A stretch of 64,000 nucleotides of DNA from Eubacteriaceae bacterium (lineage in GTDB: Bacteria > Bacillota > Clostridia > Lachnospirales > Lachnospiraceae): the NCBI GenBank assembly GCA_902363805.1, contig CABJBF010000002.1:372001-436000 (forward strand). The letters are read 5' to 3'. A model generated the notes under the pieces. The model ran no database searches. It saw only the letters and a list, made by a program, of their open reading frames with translations, and was not told where the DNA came from. Of this stretch, positions 1 to 8,331 are shown in pieces (positions within the stretch are counted from its first letter, which is position 1; each line of letters begins with the position of its first letter). The position numbers and the translations under genes are program-made.

Positions 1-137
1 CATAAAGAAATTATTATTTAAAAAAAATACAATATATAATATAATGATTCGTGAACAAAAGAAGTAAAACTAATATTGGGATTAAAGAGTGTCTATGCAA
101 TATGTAAATGAAATTCAAATTAATAAAAGGAAGAAAA
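1..137. other. AT-rich upstream region of dus gene
   Basis: A/T-rich leader before the first gene. No convincing coding sequence is visible. An AAAGGAAG-like ribosome binding site lies just before the ATG at 138. The real upstream boundary is outside the window. Confidence 0.4.
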
Positions 138-1073
138 ATGAAATTATATTTAGCACCATTAGAAGGAATAACAGGATATATATATAGAAATGCCTTAGCG
201 GCAGTATTTGAACAACCGGATAAGTTTTTTGCACCGTTTATAGGAACAAGCCAGAATAAAAAATTTTCCAACAAAGAAGTAAGAGATATAAATCCTGAAA
301 ATAATAAGATAAATATTTTAATACCGCAATTAATGACAAAGCAAACAGATCAGGCACTTAGTGCAATGAGTAAATTAAAAGATTATGGATATACAGAGGT
401 TAATATAAATGCAGGATGCCCATCGGGAACAGTAGTATCAAAGGGGCGTGGCTCAGGACTTTTGAAAAATCTAGAAGATTTAGATATTTTGCTTGATAAA
501 ATGGTAAATGAGTCTGGGATGGAAATATCAGTAAAGACGCGAATCGGAATGTATGAGCCGGAAGAATTTTATGAGATACTTGAAATATATAATAAATATA
601 ATTTAAAGGAATTAATCATACACCCAAGAGTGAGAGAAGAATTTTATAATAACACTCCTAATTTAGAAGTGTTTGAGTATGCCTATAAAAACAGCAAAAA
701 TAAACTTTGTTACAATGGTGATGTGAACAGCGTAGATGATTATAATAAAATTACAAAACGATTTCCAAACATAGACAGTGTAATGATTGGTCGAGGAGCA
801 ATTACTAATCCAAATATTTTTTCTGAAATACGAGGTGGTGAGAGAGTCACTAAAGAAAAATTGTATAGATTTAATGAAATTATATATAATGATTACAAGG
901 AAGTAATGAGCGGTGATAGAAATCTTTTATTTAAGATGAAAGAAGCATGGAGATATATGTCACCACTATTTGAGAATTATGAAAAGAATTGGAAACGAAT
1001 CAAGAAAGCAAATGATTTAAAACATTTTAATAGTGCTATAGAGGAAATGTTTAACTGTGATATTATAAATTAG
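138..1073 (+). CDS. tRNA-dihydrouridine synthase family protein
   Basis: This 311-aa protein should be an FMN-dependent enzyme that reduces uridines in the tRNA D-loop to dihydrouridine. It opens with the Dus signature APLEGITGY and has the active-site segment NINAGCPSGTVVSKGRGSG, whose Cys is the family's general acid. It also shows the barrel strands VKTRIGM and CYNGDV and the phosphate-binding segment VMIGRGAI. An upstream in-frame ATG at 108 would add ten basic residues, but the ATG at 138 follows a better ribosome binding site and gives the usual N terminus. The exact Dus subclass and target position cannot be told from sequence alone. It is monocistronic and is followed by a hairpin shared with htpG. 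Confidence 0.9.
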   Translation: MKLYLAPLEGITGYIYRNALAAVFEQPDKFFAPFIGTSQNKKFSNKEVRDINPENNKINILIPQLMTKQTDQALSAMSKLKDYGYTEVNINAGCPSGTVVSKGRGSGLLKNLEDLDILLDKMVNESGMEISVKTRIGMYEPEEFYEILEIYNKYNLKELIIHPRVREEFYNNTPNLEVFEYAYKNSKNKLCYNGDVNSVDDYNKITKRFPNIDSVMIGRGAITNPNIFSEIRGGERVTKEKLYRFNEIIYNDYKEVMSGDRNLLFKMKEAWRYMSPLFENYEKNWKRIKKANDLKHFNSAIEEMFNCDIIN

Positions 1074-1091
1074 ATAGTATCGAATAATTAT

Positions 1092-1170
1092 AAAAATGGA
1101 CACTTGAATTGATACACCATCAATTTTTTATCTGACTTTTGATGGCAGTACAAAATAAGTGCCCATTTTT
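1092..1170. terminator. Bidirectional terminator between dus and htpG
   Basis: Outer arms AAAAATGGACACTT and AAGTGCCCATTTTTT pair with one mismatch. A nested stem CCATCAA/TTTGATGG lies inside. T-runs occur on both strands, fitting termination of the converging dus and htpG genes. Confidence 0.75.
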
Positions 1171-1228
1171 TATTAGAGAAGAAGTGAACTGTAAACTATT
1201 TAACAATTATACATATTCTCAAATAATA

Positions 1229-3229
1229 TTATTTAGTTATGATTTCAAGAATCTTGTTGCTTCTTTCAATAAAAGCTGTCATTGATTCCGGATTAAGAGG
1301 TGTATGACTAATCATTGCAAGGTCGTATAACTGCTTGCAAATTAAATCAGTATTTTCTCCCTCAGGATTATCAATGATATATTTAACAAGGTTGTTGTTT
1401 GAATTAAGAACAAGAGTTTCACCTGCACCACCAAACATTGAAGGATCCATTCCTGCCATTCCGTACATCTTCATCATGTCCTGCATACGACGGCTTTCTT
1501 CTGATAAAGTAATCATGGAAGAAATAGAAGAATCTTTCATCTTTTCAACCTTAACATCAAGAGTATCTCTGTTTAAAGCTTTCTTAAATGCTTCAGTTAA
1601 TTTGTCAGTCATTTCTTTTAATTCATCTTCATTAACTTCTTCTTTGAAAGTATTTGTTAATTCAGCATCAATACGAACAAACTTTACATTTTCATTTTTT
1701 TGCTCTAATTGTGTTATAAATGGCTGGTCGATAGCATCTTTCAAAATAACAACATCTATATTTTCGTTTCTATACATATTAATGTACTGACTTTGCTGAA
1801 CAGGGTCAGTTGTATAGAAGATTGTGTTTTCGTGAGCTTCTTTATTTTCCTCTAAGCATTCTTTGAATGTAAGGAATTTATCGTCAATATTTTTAAATAA
1901 AACATAGTCAGACATTTTCTCGCAGAATTTTTCATCTTTAAGGCATCCATATTTAATAAACGGTGAAATGTCATCCCAGTATTTCTCATAATTTTCTTTA
2001 TCTGTTTTACACATTCCGGAAAGCTTATCAGCAACCTTCTTAGTAATGTAATCTGAAATCTTCTTAACGAATCCATCGTTCTGAAGAGCACTTCTTGATA
2101 CGTTAAGTGGAAGGTCAGGACAATCGATTACACCCTTTAATACCATTAAAAATTCAGGAATAACTTCTTTAATGTTATCAGCAATAAATACCTGATTGTT
2201 ATATAATTTGATAACACCTTCTACAGATTCGAATTCAGTATTAATCTTAGGGAAGTAAAGAATACCCTTTAAGTTAAAAGGATAGTCCATATTCAAATGA
2301 ATCCAGAATAAAGGTTCCTTATAATCCATAAATACTTCATGATAGAACTGTCTGTATTCTTCTTCAGTGCACTCATTTGGATGCTTTGTCCAAAGTGGAA
2401 CGGGATTACTAATGCTCTTAGGTCTTTTAAGGATTTTAGCTTTAGTAGTAGCAGGAGAAACCTCTACAACTTCTTTAGTTCCATCTTCGTTTTCTTTTTC
2501 TTCTGTTTTAGCTTCTTCAACAATAGTTTCGACTACTGTATCTTTGTCTGTTACTTCTGATTCAGGAATTGTATCATATTCCGGTTCAGCGTTTGAATTT
2601 GAAAGGAAAATTTCAACAGGCATAAAAGAGCAGTACTTGTGAATGATTTCACGTGCTTTGAACTCATTTGCAAATTCTAAGCTATCATCATTTAAATATA
2701 AAGTAATCTTTGTACCTCTGTCTGTTTTATCGCAGTCATCCATAGAAAATTCGAGACCATTTTCACATTCCCATTTTACAGCCTTAGAACCTTCTTTATA
2801 AGAAAGAGACTCAATAGTAACTCTATCTGCAACCATAAAAGCAGAATAGAAACCTAAACCAAAATGACCGATAATCTGATCTTCATTAGTTTTGTCTTTA
2901 TACTGTTCAAGGAAAGCTTCGGCACCTGAAAAAGCAATCTGATTGATATATTCATCAATTTCTTCAGCTGTCATACCGATACCATTATCAATAAATGTTA
3001 ATGTTTTGTCATTTGCATTAGCTATAACCTGAACTTTAAGTTCGCTTTCTTCATCATCTTCAAATTCGTACTCTCCGATAAGAGATAATTTTTTTAATTT
3101 TGTAATTGCATCGCAACCATTAGAAATAAGTTCTCTGAAAAATATATCGTGATCAGAGTATAACCATTTCTTTATAATTGGGAAAATATTTTCACTGTTA
3201 ATAGATAAACTACCTTTTGTAGCTGCCAT
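1229..3229 (-). CDS. htpG: Molecular chaperone HtpG (Hsp90 family)
   Basis: Cytoplasmic ATP-dependent Hsp90 chaperone, 666 aa. The GHKL ATPase domain is at the N terminus (residues 1-210) with DNGIGMT and GHFGLGFYSAFMVAD, the nucleotide-lid motifs. A charged Glu/Lys-rich linker follows at about 211-275 and is clearly longer than in E. coli HtpG. The middle domain and dimerisation domain complete the protein. The start is the ATG at 3229 (MAATKGS), 7 nt after AAGGAGTG; an upstream in-frame start at 3268 would lie before this ribosome binding site and is rejected. A sigma-A promoter and a CIRCE operator upstream place it in the HrcA heat-shock regulon. Confidence 0.97.
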   Translation of the reverse strand: MAATKGSLSINSENIFPIIKKWLYSDHDIFFRELISNGCDAITKLKKLSLIGEYEFEDDEESELKVQVIANANDKTLTFIDNGIGMTAEEIDEYINQIAFSGAEAFLEQYKDKTNEDQIIGHFGLGFYSAFMVADRVTIESLSYKEGSKAVKWECENGLEFSMDDCDKTDRGTKITLYLNDDSLEFANEFKAREIIHKYCSFMPVEIFLSNSNAEPEYDTIPESEVTDKDTVVETIVEEAKTEEKENEDGTKEVVEVSPATTKAKILKRPKSISNPVPLWTKHPNECTEEEYRQFYHEVFMDYKEPLFWIHLNMDYPFNLKGILYFPKINTEFESVEGVIKLYNNQVFIADNIKEVIPEFLMVLKGVIDCPDLPLNVSRSALQNDGFVKKISDYITKKVADKLSGMCKTDKENYEKYWDDISPFIKYGCLKDEKFCEKMSDYVLFKNIDDKFLTFKECLEENKEAHENTIFYTTDPVQQSQYINMYRNENIDVVILKDAIDQPFITQLEQKNENVKFVRIDAELTNTFKEEVNEDELKEMTDKLTEAFKKALNRDTLDVKVEKMKDSSISSMITLSEESRRMQDMMKMYGMAGMDPSMFGGAGETLVLNSNNNLVKYIIDNPEGENTDLICKQLYDLAMISHTPLNPESMTAFIERSNKILEIITK

Positions 3230-3346
3230 ATATATCACTCCTTTATATAAATCTATTAGTGTTTGCAAATACTATTTCTTTTTATTTTATCAATTTTCAT
3301 AATTCCGAAGTATTTGCATTCACCATAATTTTTACGCTTGATATAT

Positions 3347-3375
3347 ATTTTAGACAGGTCAAATGTAAAAGTCAA
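3347..3375 (-). promoter_or_regulatory. Sigma-A promoter of htpG
   Basis: On the minus strand TTGACT (3375-3370) and TAAAAT (3352-3347) are separated by 17 nt. This predicts transcription from about 3340 and a leader of roughly 110 nt before the htpG start at 3229. Confidence 0.8.
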
Positions 3376-3382
3376 GAGAAAA

Positions 3383-3409
3383 TTAGCACTCGATAAAAAA
3401 GAGTGCTAA
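3383..3409. promoter_or_regulatory. CIRCE operator (HrcA site) of htpG
   Basis: Perfect CIRCE: TTAGCACTC, 9-nt spacer, GAGTGCTAA. Unlike the groES copy at 33948, it lies just upstream of the -35 box (7-nt gap) instead of downstream of the -10. Known family: HrcA represses class I heat-shock genes through this inverted repeat. Confidence 0.93.
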
Positions 3410-3463
3410 CAAATGCGCGAGAAGATGTGTTTATGAGTTTTAAAATTGTATTGAATTTATAAT

Positions 3464-3955
3464 TTATTCGATTTCAAGTTCGAAATGCTGATTTAGTAAA
3501 GTAGTAATTTGTTTATCCCAGAATTTATCAATGGACTTGTCCATTGTAAATATACTTAAGGAGGTACCTGTAATAACATTTAACTTGTTGTTTTCATAAT
3601 TAATATGTATGTACATTCCTAAAACCTGCGAAGCTTCAATGTTAGTATCAACAGAAGTTAACATTTTTTCAATATAAGAATTAGGAAGTTTTAATGTGAT
3701 TTTAAATTTTAATGGAGCGTTTTTCCCTTTGATAATTTCAAAACATATATGTCTGATACTTCCCCATGAGATGAAATCGTCTTCAGGTTCTTCAAGTTCA
3801 TTTTTTTTAATAAAATCTTTGTTAATACGCCCGTCAACAGAGAAAGTGTTGATTGTTGTTAATTCTAATTCGCTTACCAACATATAGTCAAATGTATCTT
3901 TTATAAAAATTGCGTTCATAAATTCGTTTTTACTAATCACATTAATTGCTATCAT
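3464..3955 (-). CDS. Conserved hypothetical protein (DUF5721-like)
   Basis: A 163-aa soluble acidic protein with no signal peptide or membrane segment. The layout (MIAINVISKNEFMNAIF at the start, a TFDYMLVSELELTTINTF segment, then a mixed alpha/beta C terminus) resembles the DUF5721 proteins found in Lachnospiraceae, as far as I can recall them; no function is known. It is preceded by AAGGAGAATTTGC and lies upstream of htpG on the same strand. The 55-nt gap before the CIRCE element and the separate htpG promoter suggest it is transcribed on its own. The function is not recognisable. Confidence 0.7.
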   Translation of the reverse strand: MIAINVISKNEFMNAIFIKDTFDYMLVSELELTTINTFSVDGRINKDFIKKNELEEPEDDFISWGSIRHICFEIIKGKNAPLKFKITLKLPNSYIEKMLTSVDTNIEASQVLGMYIHINYENNKLNVITGTSLSIFTMDKSIDKFWDKQITTLLNQHFELEIE

Positions 3956-4194
3956 GCAAATTCTCCTTTATTTTGCTACTAAAAGTCTGTACTTGTTACT
4001 ATAGCAAATATGGATGCAAACGGCAATTAAAATTGACTTTTAAGGTTACAAATGATATAAATAAAGCAGTTGTATTGGGGTTTATTTTTCTGTAAAATGA
4101 ATATAAATATTAAAATGGAATACGAAATATTCTATTCAAAGGGAAGAGATGAATAAATAAAGATACAAAATAATAACACGAAAGGAACGGAAAA

Positions 4195-5409
4195 ATGGGT
4201 TTTATTAAAGGAGCAATTGATGCAGTAGGTGGAACATTTGCAGATCAGTGGTTAGATTATTTTACACCACCGACAAATTTAGGCGCGGGAGCAGTTATAT
4301 ATAAGGCTGTTCTTTCAGAAACAAATAGAGGAAGAGGTTCAAATACTAAAGGTTCAGTAGGAATTATTTCAAATGGTTCAAAGGTGATAGTACCTGAAGG
4401 AACTGCACTTATAACGTTACAGGATGGTGCAATCACAGCTTGCATATGTGAGCCGGGAGAATATCTTTTTAAATCAGATGACGCAAATGCAAAGTCTTTT
4501 TTTGCAGGCGATTCTATAATTGAATCAGTTTTAAAACAGTCTTGGGAAAGATTTAAATTTGGTGGTGAACCTTCAGCACAGCAGTTGGCTGTATATGTTA
4601 ATATGAAGGAAATCCCTAATAACAGATTTGGAACACAGTCAGAAATATATTGGGATGATGCATATTTGGGAACTCAGGCAGGAGCAATGACACGAGGAAC
4701 TTATACAATGAAGATTGTAGACCCAATATTATTTGTAAAGAATTTTGTGCCAGCTACATATTTATTGCCAAATAATGAAGTATTTGATTTTGCGGATATG
4801 GATAATCCGGCAGGAGAACAGTTATTTAATGAAGTTGTTGGAAGTCTTTCAGCAGCATTTTCCAAATATACAAATGACCCTGAGCGTGGAAACAGAATGT
4901 CAAAGATTCAGGCAGACCAGCTTGGCTTTGCAAAGACTCTTTCTGAAGTCGTAGAGGATGCATATCAGTGGAGAAGTGACAGAGGTTTGGAAATTGTTAA
5001 AGTTGCAATCCAGACAGTTGAATATGACGAGGATACAAAGGCATTACTTAGTGATGTAAGAAAAGCAGATGCATTAGCAGGAAACAGAGGTGCATCATTT
5101 ATGCAACAGTCAGTAGCAAGAGGATTCCAGGCTGCAGGTGAAAATCCAAATGGTGGAGCATCAGGAATGGCATTTATGGGAATGGGAATGAACGCCGTTG
5201 GTGGAATGATGAATAATCAGTTTGGACAACAGAATATGAATATGGGACAACAAAATATGCAGCAGAATATGAATATGGGACAGAATGCAGGTCAGCCGGC
5301 ACAGGAAGATCCATATGAAAAATTAAAGAAAACAAAAGAACTTTTAGATGCAGGAATTATTTCGCAGGAGGAATTTGATGCATTAAAAGCAAAACTTTTA
5401 GGACTTTAA
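4195..5409 (+). CDS. SPFH domain protein with C-terminal SHOCT motif (YdjI-like)
   Basis: This 404-aa protein has an N-terminal SPFH (stomatin/prohibitin/flotillin) core of about 300 residues of the 'virion core protein'/YdjI type. Then comes a Met/Asn/Gln/Gly-rich low-complexity linker (about 315-370, with repeated NMNMGQQN-like units), and a SHOCT-type tail (residues 372-404, DPYEKLKKTKELLDAG...). SHOCT motifs are short oligomerisation helices. In Bacillus the homologous YdjI works with the zinc-ribbon membrane protein YdjG in a membrane-stress complex. Here the next gene, 32 nt downstream, is just such a zinc-ribbon protein, so a two-gene operon is likely. No pspA gene is in the window. 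The start follows AAAGGAACGG. Confidence 0.85.
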   Translation: MGFIKGAIDAVGGTFADQWLDYFTPPTNLGAGAVIYKAVLSETNRGRGSNTKGSVGIISNGSKVIVPEGTALITLQDGAITACICEPGEYLFKSDDANAKSFFAGDSIIESVLKQSWERFKFGGEPSAQQLAVYVNMKEIPNNRFGTQSEIYWDDAYLGTQAGAMTRGTYTMKIVDPILFVKNFVPATYLLPNNEVFDFADMDNPAGEQLFNEVVGSLSAAFSKYTNDPERGNRMSKIQADQLGFAKTLSEVVEDAYQWRSDRGLEIVKVAIQTVEYDEDTKALLSDVRKADALAGNRGASFMQQSVARGFQAAGENPNGGASGMAFMGMGMNAVGGMMNNQFGQQNMNMGQQNMQQNMNMGQNAGQPAQEDPYEKLKKTKELLDAGIISQEEFDALKAKLLGL

Positions 5410-5441
5410 TTTATATGAATTTGTGAAAGATGGAGGGTCTT

Positions 5442-6848
5442 ATGTCGGAAAACGGACAGATAAAATGTGAAAAATGTGGCTCAACTGACATATCGCAAAA
5501 TCCTAAAACAGGAAAATTAAGATGTAATTATTGTAGATATGAATTTGAACCTGAAAAATCAGAAGAAATCGTTACGGATGCAGGAAAACTAGAGGGAGAA
5601 CATGTAAACAAAGGAGCAGAGGATATTACTGCAGGTGAAGATATAGTTACCTTAAAGTGTTCAAGTTGTGGAGCAGAAGTTGTTATAGATACAAGAGAAA
5701 CAACACAGGCAAGATGTCATTGGTGTCGTAATACACTTTCAGTTAACAGCAAAGTGGCAAATGGAGCAGTACCGGATGTTGTTTTACCTTTTAGAATAAC
5801 AAAAGACGAGGCAAAATCATCTATAGAAAACTTTGTCGGTAAAAGAAAGTTTTTTGCAAATAAGCAGTTTAAAAACGAATTCTCAACAGAAAACGTTATG
5901 GGAGTATATTTCCCTTATATGATAGTTGATGCAAATGAACATGTTGAACTTTCAGGAGAAGCTGAAAAAGAAGTAAAACAGTACAAAAAGGATTCTAAAG
6001 ATTCCGTTACATATTATGATGCTCAGGGATATGACATAGAAAGAGAATTTGATATAGCAATAAATGGACTTACAATTGAAGCAAGCAGAGAACGAATAGA
6101 CAACGCTTCGTCTATACAGACTAACAATATTGTTAATTCAATTATGCCATTTGATACAGAAAATTGTGTTAAATTTGATTCTAATTATCTAAGAGGGTAT
6201 ACATCTGAAAAGAGAGATATGAACGTGAAAGATATAGAACCACTGGCTACAAAACAGATTCATGACATATCACGAATTGCAGCAAAGACAACAACTAAAA
6301 AATACAACAGAGGCGTACGCTGGGATGTAGAAAATTACGAAAATAACGGTATAAACTGGAATGCCTCATATTTGCCGGTATGGTTATATAGTTATCTCGA
6401 AAAGAAAAATGAAAAAGAAAGGTTACATTATGTAGCTGCAAACGGTAGAACCGGAGAAACCATGGGAAGTGTACCGATTGATATTTCTAGGTTATTGTTA
6501 GTATCATTTATCGTTGAAATAATTAGTTTTGTAATATTTGCACTATGGAATATGAATGCAGAGGATAGTGACTTTAGTTGGATTGTTTTATTAGCAGGTA
6601 TAGCATTTTACATTATTAACTTTATGCGTTATAGAAATAGTGATGCAAGACATAATCATGAAACCGAAACGAACTATAAGATTAGTAATTTGATTCAAAA
6701 GGACAATAAACAGTCAAGAGTTAAAAAAGGTCTTACGGAGTCTGATATTTCAGGAAGAAATGACAGTCGTTTAGAGGGCGTAACAAATTATGGAGATGTA
6801 TTAGGTGATATAACCGATATGGGTAAAGAGTTAATAAAAAAATTATAA
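5442..6848 (+). CDS. Zinc-ribbon membrane protein (YdjG-like)
   Basis: A 468-aa protein with two N-terminal zinc ribbons: CEKCGS...CNYC (residues about 8-30) and CSSCGAEVV...CHWC (about 72-95). A long soluble region follows, then two hydrophobic segments near residues 345-365 and 375-395, and a charged cytoplasmic tail. The architecture matches TFIIB-type zinc-ribbon proteins encoded beside SPFH genes, such as Bacillus YdjG. The chosen ATG at 5442 follows GATGGAGGG; the in-frame ATG at 5430 precedes that site. It is probably co-transcribed with the SPFH gene and may anchor it at the membrane. The partner role is an inference from gene order. Confidence 0.8.
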   Translation: MSENGQIKCEKCGSTDISQNPKTGKLRCNYCRYEFEPEKSEEIVTDAGKLEGEHVNKGAEDITAGEDIVTLKCSSCGAEVVIDTRETTQARCHWCRNTLSVNSKVANGAVPDVVLPFRITKDEAKSSIENFVGKRKFFANKQFKNEFSTENVMGVYFPYMIVDANEHVELSGEAEKEVKQYKKDSKDSVTYYDAQGYDIEREFDIAINGLTIEASRERIDNASSIQTNNIVNSIMPFDTENCVKFDSNYLRGYTSEKRDMNVKDIEPLATKQIHDISRIAAKTTTKKYNRGVRWDVENYENNGINWNASYLPVWLYSYLEKKNEKERLHYVAANGRTGETMGSVPIDISRLLLVSFIVEIISFVIFALWNMNAEDSDFSWIVLLAGIAFYIINFMRYRNSDARHNHETETNYKISNLIQKDNKQSRVKKGLTESDISGRNDSRLEGVTNYGDVLGDITDMGKELIKKL

Positions 6849-6859
6849 ATGAAACTTAT

Positions 6860-6896
6860 AAAGGCTATCAGATAATAGTAAATCTGATAGCCTTTT
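6860..6896. terminator. Terminator after zinc-ribbon gene
   Basis: A 14-bp perfect stem (AAAGGCTATCAGAT / ATCTGATAGCCTTT) with an 8-nt loop. It lies 11 nt after the zinc-ribbon gene and just beyond the 3' end of the minus-strand tRNA-Thr, so it can serve both strands. Confidence 0.85.
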
Positions 6897-6900
6897 AATC

Positions 6901-6973
6901 AGCTCCTGACGGGATTCGAACCCGTGGCCTACGCATTACGAGTGCGTCGCTCTACCAACTGAGCCACAGAAGC
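6901..6973 (-). tRNA. tRNA-Thr (anticodon CGU)
   Basis: The minus strand folds into a complete cloverleaf. The acceptor stem is GCTTCTG/CAGGAGC with one G-U pair; the D arm is GCTC...GAGC; the anticodon stem is ACGCA/TGCGT with loop CTCGTAA (anticodon CGT); the T arm is ACGGG-TTCGAAT-CCCGT. The discriminator is U. No CCA is encoded. It reads ACG codons. Confidence 0.96.
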
Positions 6974-6988
6974 GTGTCACACCTATAT

Positions 6989-7017
6989 ATAATACAAAAT
7001 GATAAAATTGTTGTCAA
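6989..7017 (-). promoter_or_regulatory. Promoter of tRNA-Thr
   Basis: On the minus strand a consensus TTGACA (7017-7012) and TATTAT (6994-6989) are separated by 17 nt, about 16 nt upstream of the mature tRNA 5' end. A strong stable-RNA promoter. Confidence 0.85.
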
Positions 7018-7191
7018 TTAATTATTAGATTAAATCTTAAATACGTGAACTAATTATTTACATTTCATTGTAAAGTGGTTATAATAACCGTATTGTCGGA
7101 AAGAAGAACTTTTTGACATCTTAAAAGTTAATTGTTAATATTTTTGTTGGCATTAATATTTAATCAGATTTAATGATTGTTAGGAGAGTCA

Positions 7192-7770
7192 ATGACAAAA
7201 AAATATAAACCATACAGAACAGCGAATAACAGGGACATTTATAAAAAGTATGATAATAAACGTAACAGACTTGAAAATCCACAGAAATATGACAATGTCA
7301 AATTGTTTGGATTCCGCTCAGGAAAGTCTTATAAGATGATTCCGGCATTGTTATATTATGTATTAGTTATTTCATATGTGTTATTTAGTTTATATGGAGA
7401 ATTTACATCACTTAAATTTGAACCACTAGATGTTGTTTTAGAGATATTTAAATATGTATTTATTCTCGTTGCAGTATTAAGTCCGGCATTATTTTTGTCA
7501 GATTTTAAATATATAGATAACATTCCGGTATTTAGAAAACATAATCCTGTTTCAGGGGTTATAGGTATTTTAGTTGTTATACTTTTATGCTATGGAATTA
7601 TGCAGGTAGAAATATATTGTATGAGCGATACATATAAAACATCAGTACAAAAATATGATGAAGAATACCGGAAAAAGTTAGAAGAAAGACAAAAACAGTT
7701 AGAAGATGAATCGCTTCTTAACAAAGAAACATTGACTGTGGAAGAAACAACTGTTTCCATAGAAAAATAA
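7192..7770 (+). CDS. Small three-helix membrane protein of unknown function
   Basis: A 192-aa protein that I do not recognise. It has a basic Tyr/Arg/Lys-rich N-terminal tail (about 50 residues), hydrophobic segments near residues 48-68, 82-104 and 121-143, and a C-terminal Glu/Lys/Gln-rich tail (about 150-192) of likely coiled-coil character ending in Thr/Val/Glu repeats. The ATG at 7192 follows TTAGGAGAG; a TTG five codons upstream lies before that site. The next gene also encodes a small membrane-anchored protein, so both may be envelope components, but nothing shows a function. Confidence 0.7.
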   Translation: MTKKYKPYRTANNRDIYKKYDNKRNRLENPQKYDNVKLFGFRSGKSYKMIPALLYYVLVISYVLFSLYGEFTSLKFEPLDVVLEIFKYVFILVAVLSPALFLSDFKYIDNIPVFRKHNPVSGVIGILVVILLCYGIMQVEIYCMSDTYKTSVQKYDEEYRKKLEERQKQLEDESLLNKETLTVEETTVSIEK

Positions 7771-7880
7771 TCTGATATTAGGAAAAATGAGCAAAATTCA
7801 TTTGCTATAAAAAAGTTTCCCATAATCGGCATCTGACTTAATTGAGAAACAAGACATATAATTGTAGGAGAAATGACAAT

Positions 7881-8258
7881 ATGAAAAAAAGAAGTAGTAT
7901 AGTACTTGTTTGCGTAATAGTAGTAATAGTAATAGTAATTGCGTTAGCAGGAATAGTTGGATTTAATTCTTTAAAAGAAAGTGAAAGTAATAACAAGAAA
8001 GTTACAACGACTGAAGTTATCACAAAAAATACTGATAAAGAGAAAGAAACAACTACAGAACAGGAAACAGCAAAGATTAATAACAATGGTAATGGAAATA
8101 ATTCAGCTGAAGATATATTCTTTGATGGAGATAAAGATGGTTCATCAAATGATACAAAAAATGATTCTTCAGATGATGTATTAAATGATAATAGTAACAA
8201 TAGTAATTCTACAGATGTAGATTCTAACAGTGATGATGATTGGTCAGATTTATACTAA
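7881..8258 (+). CDS. Small membrane-anchored protein with Asn/Ser/Asp/Thr-rich tail
   Basis: A 125-aa protein: MKKRSS, one very hydrophobic Val/Ile segment (residues 6-29, an uncleaved anchor or signal peptide), then a low-complexity extracytoplasmic tail. The tail is first Thr/Glu/Lys-rich, then Asp/Asn/Ser-rich, ending in DDDWSDLY. There is no lipobox. The start at 7881 follows TAGGAGAAATGACAAT. The low-complexity tail could be glycosylated or bind cations, but this is speculation. No homologous family is recognised. Confidence 0.65.
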   Translation: MKKRSSIVLVCVIVVIVIVIALAGIVGFNSLKESESNNKKVTTTEVITKNTDKEKETTTEQETAKINNNGNGNNSAEDIFFDGDKDGSSNDTKNDSSDDVLNDNSNNSNSTDVDSNSDDDWSDLY

Positions 8259-8331
8259 ATAAAAAATACATCTGATTGTTCATAATATATGGGTGGATTA
8301 ATCACCAAAAATAAAAAAATGGAGAGGTCAT

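Noticed and set aside
1335..1790. Antisense open frame of 151 codons inside htpG
   Set aside because: It is a shadow of the htpG reading frame on the other strand, with no ribosome binding site or recognisable product.
5221..5285. Met/Asn/Gln-rich repeats in the SPFH gene as a DNA repeat or CRISPR-like array
   Set aside because: They are in-frame codon repeats of a low-complexity linker, not spaced repeats.
7838..8200. Antisense frame under the small Asn/Ser-rich protein
   Set aside because: The sense frame has a good ribosome binding site and a clear membrane anchor; the antisense frame has neither.
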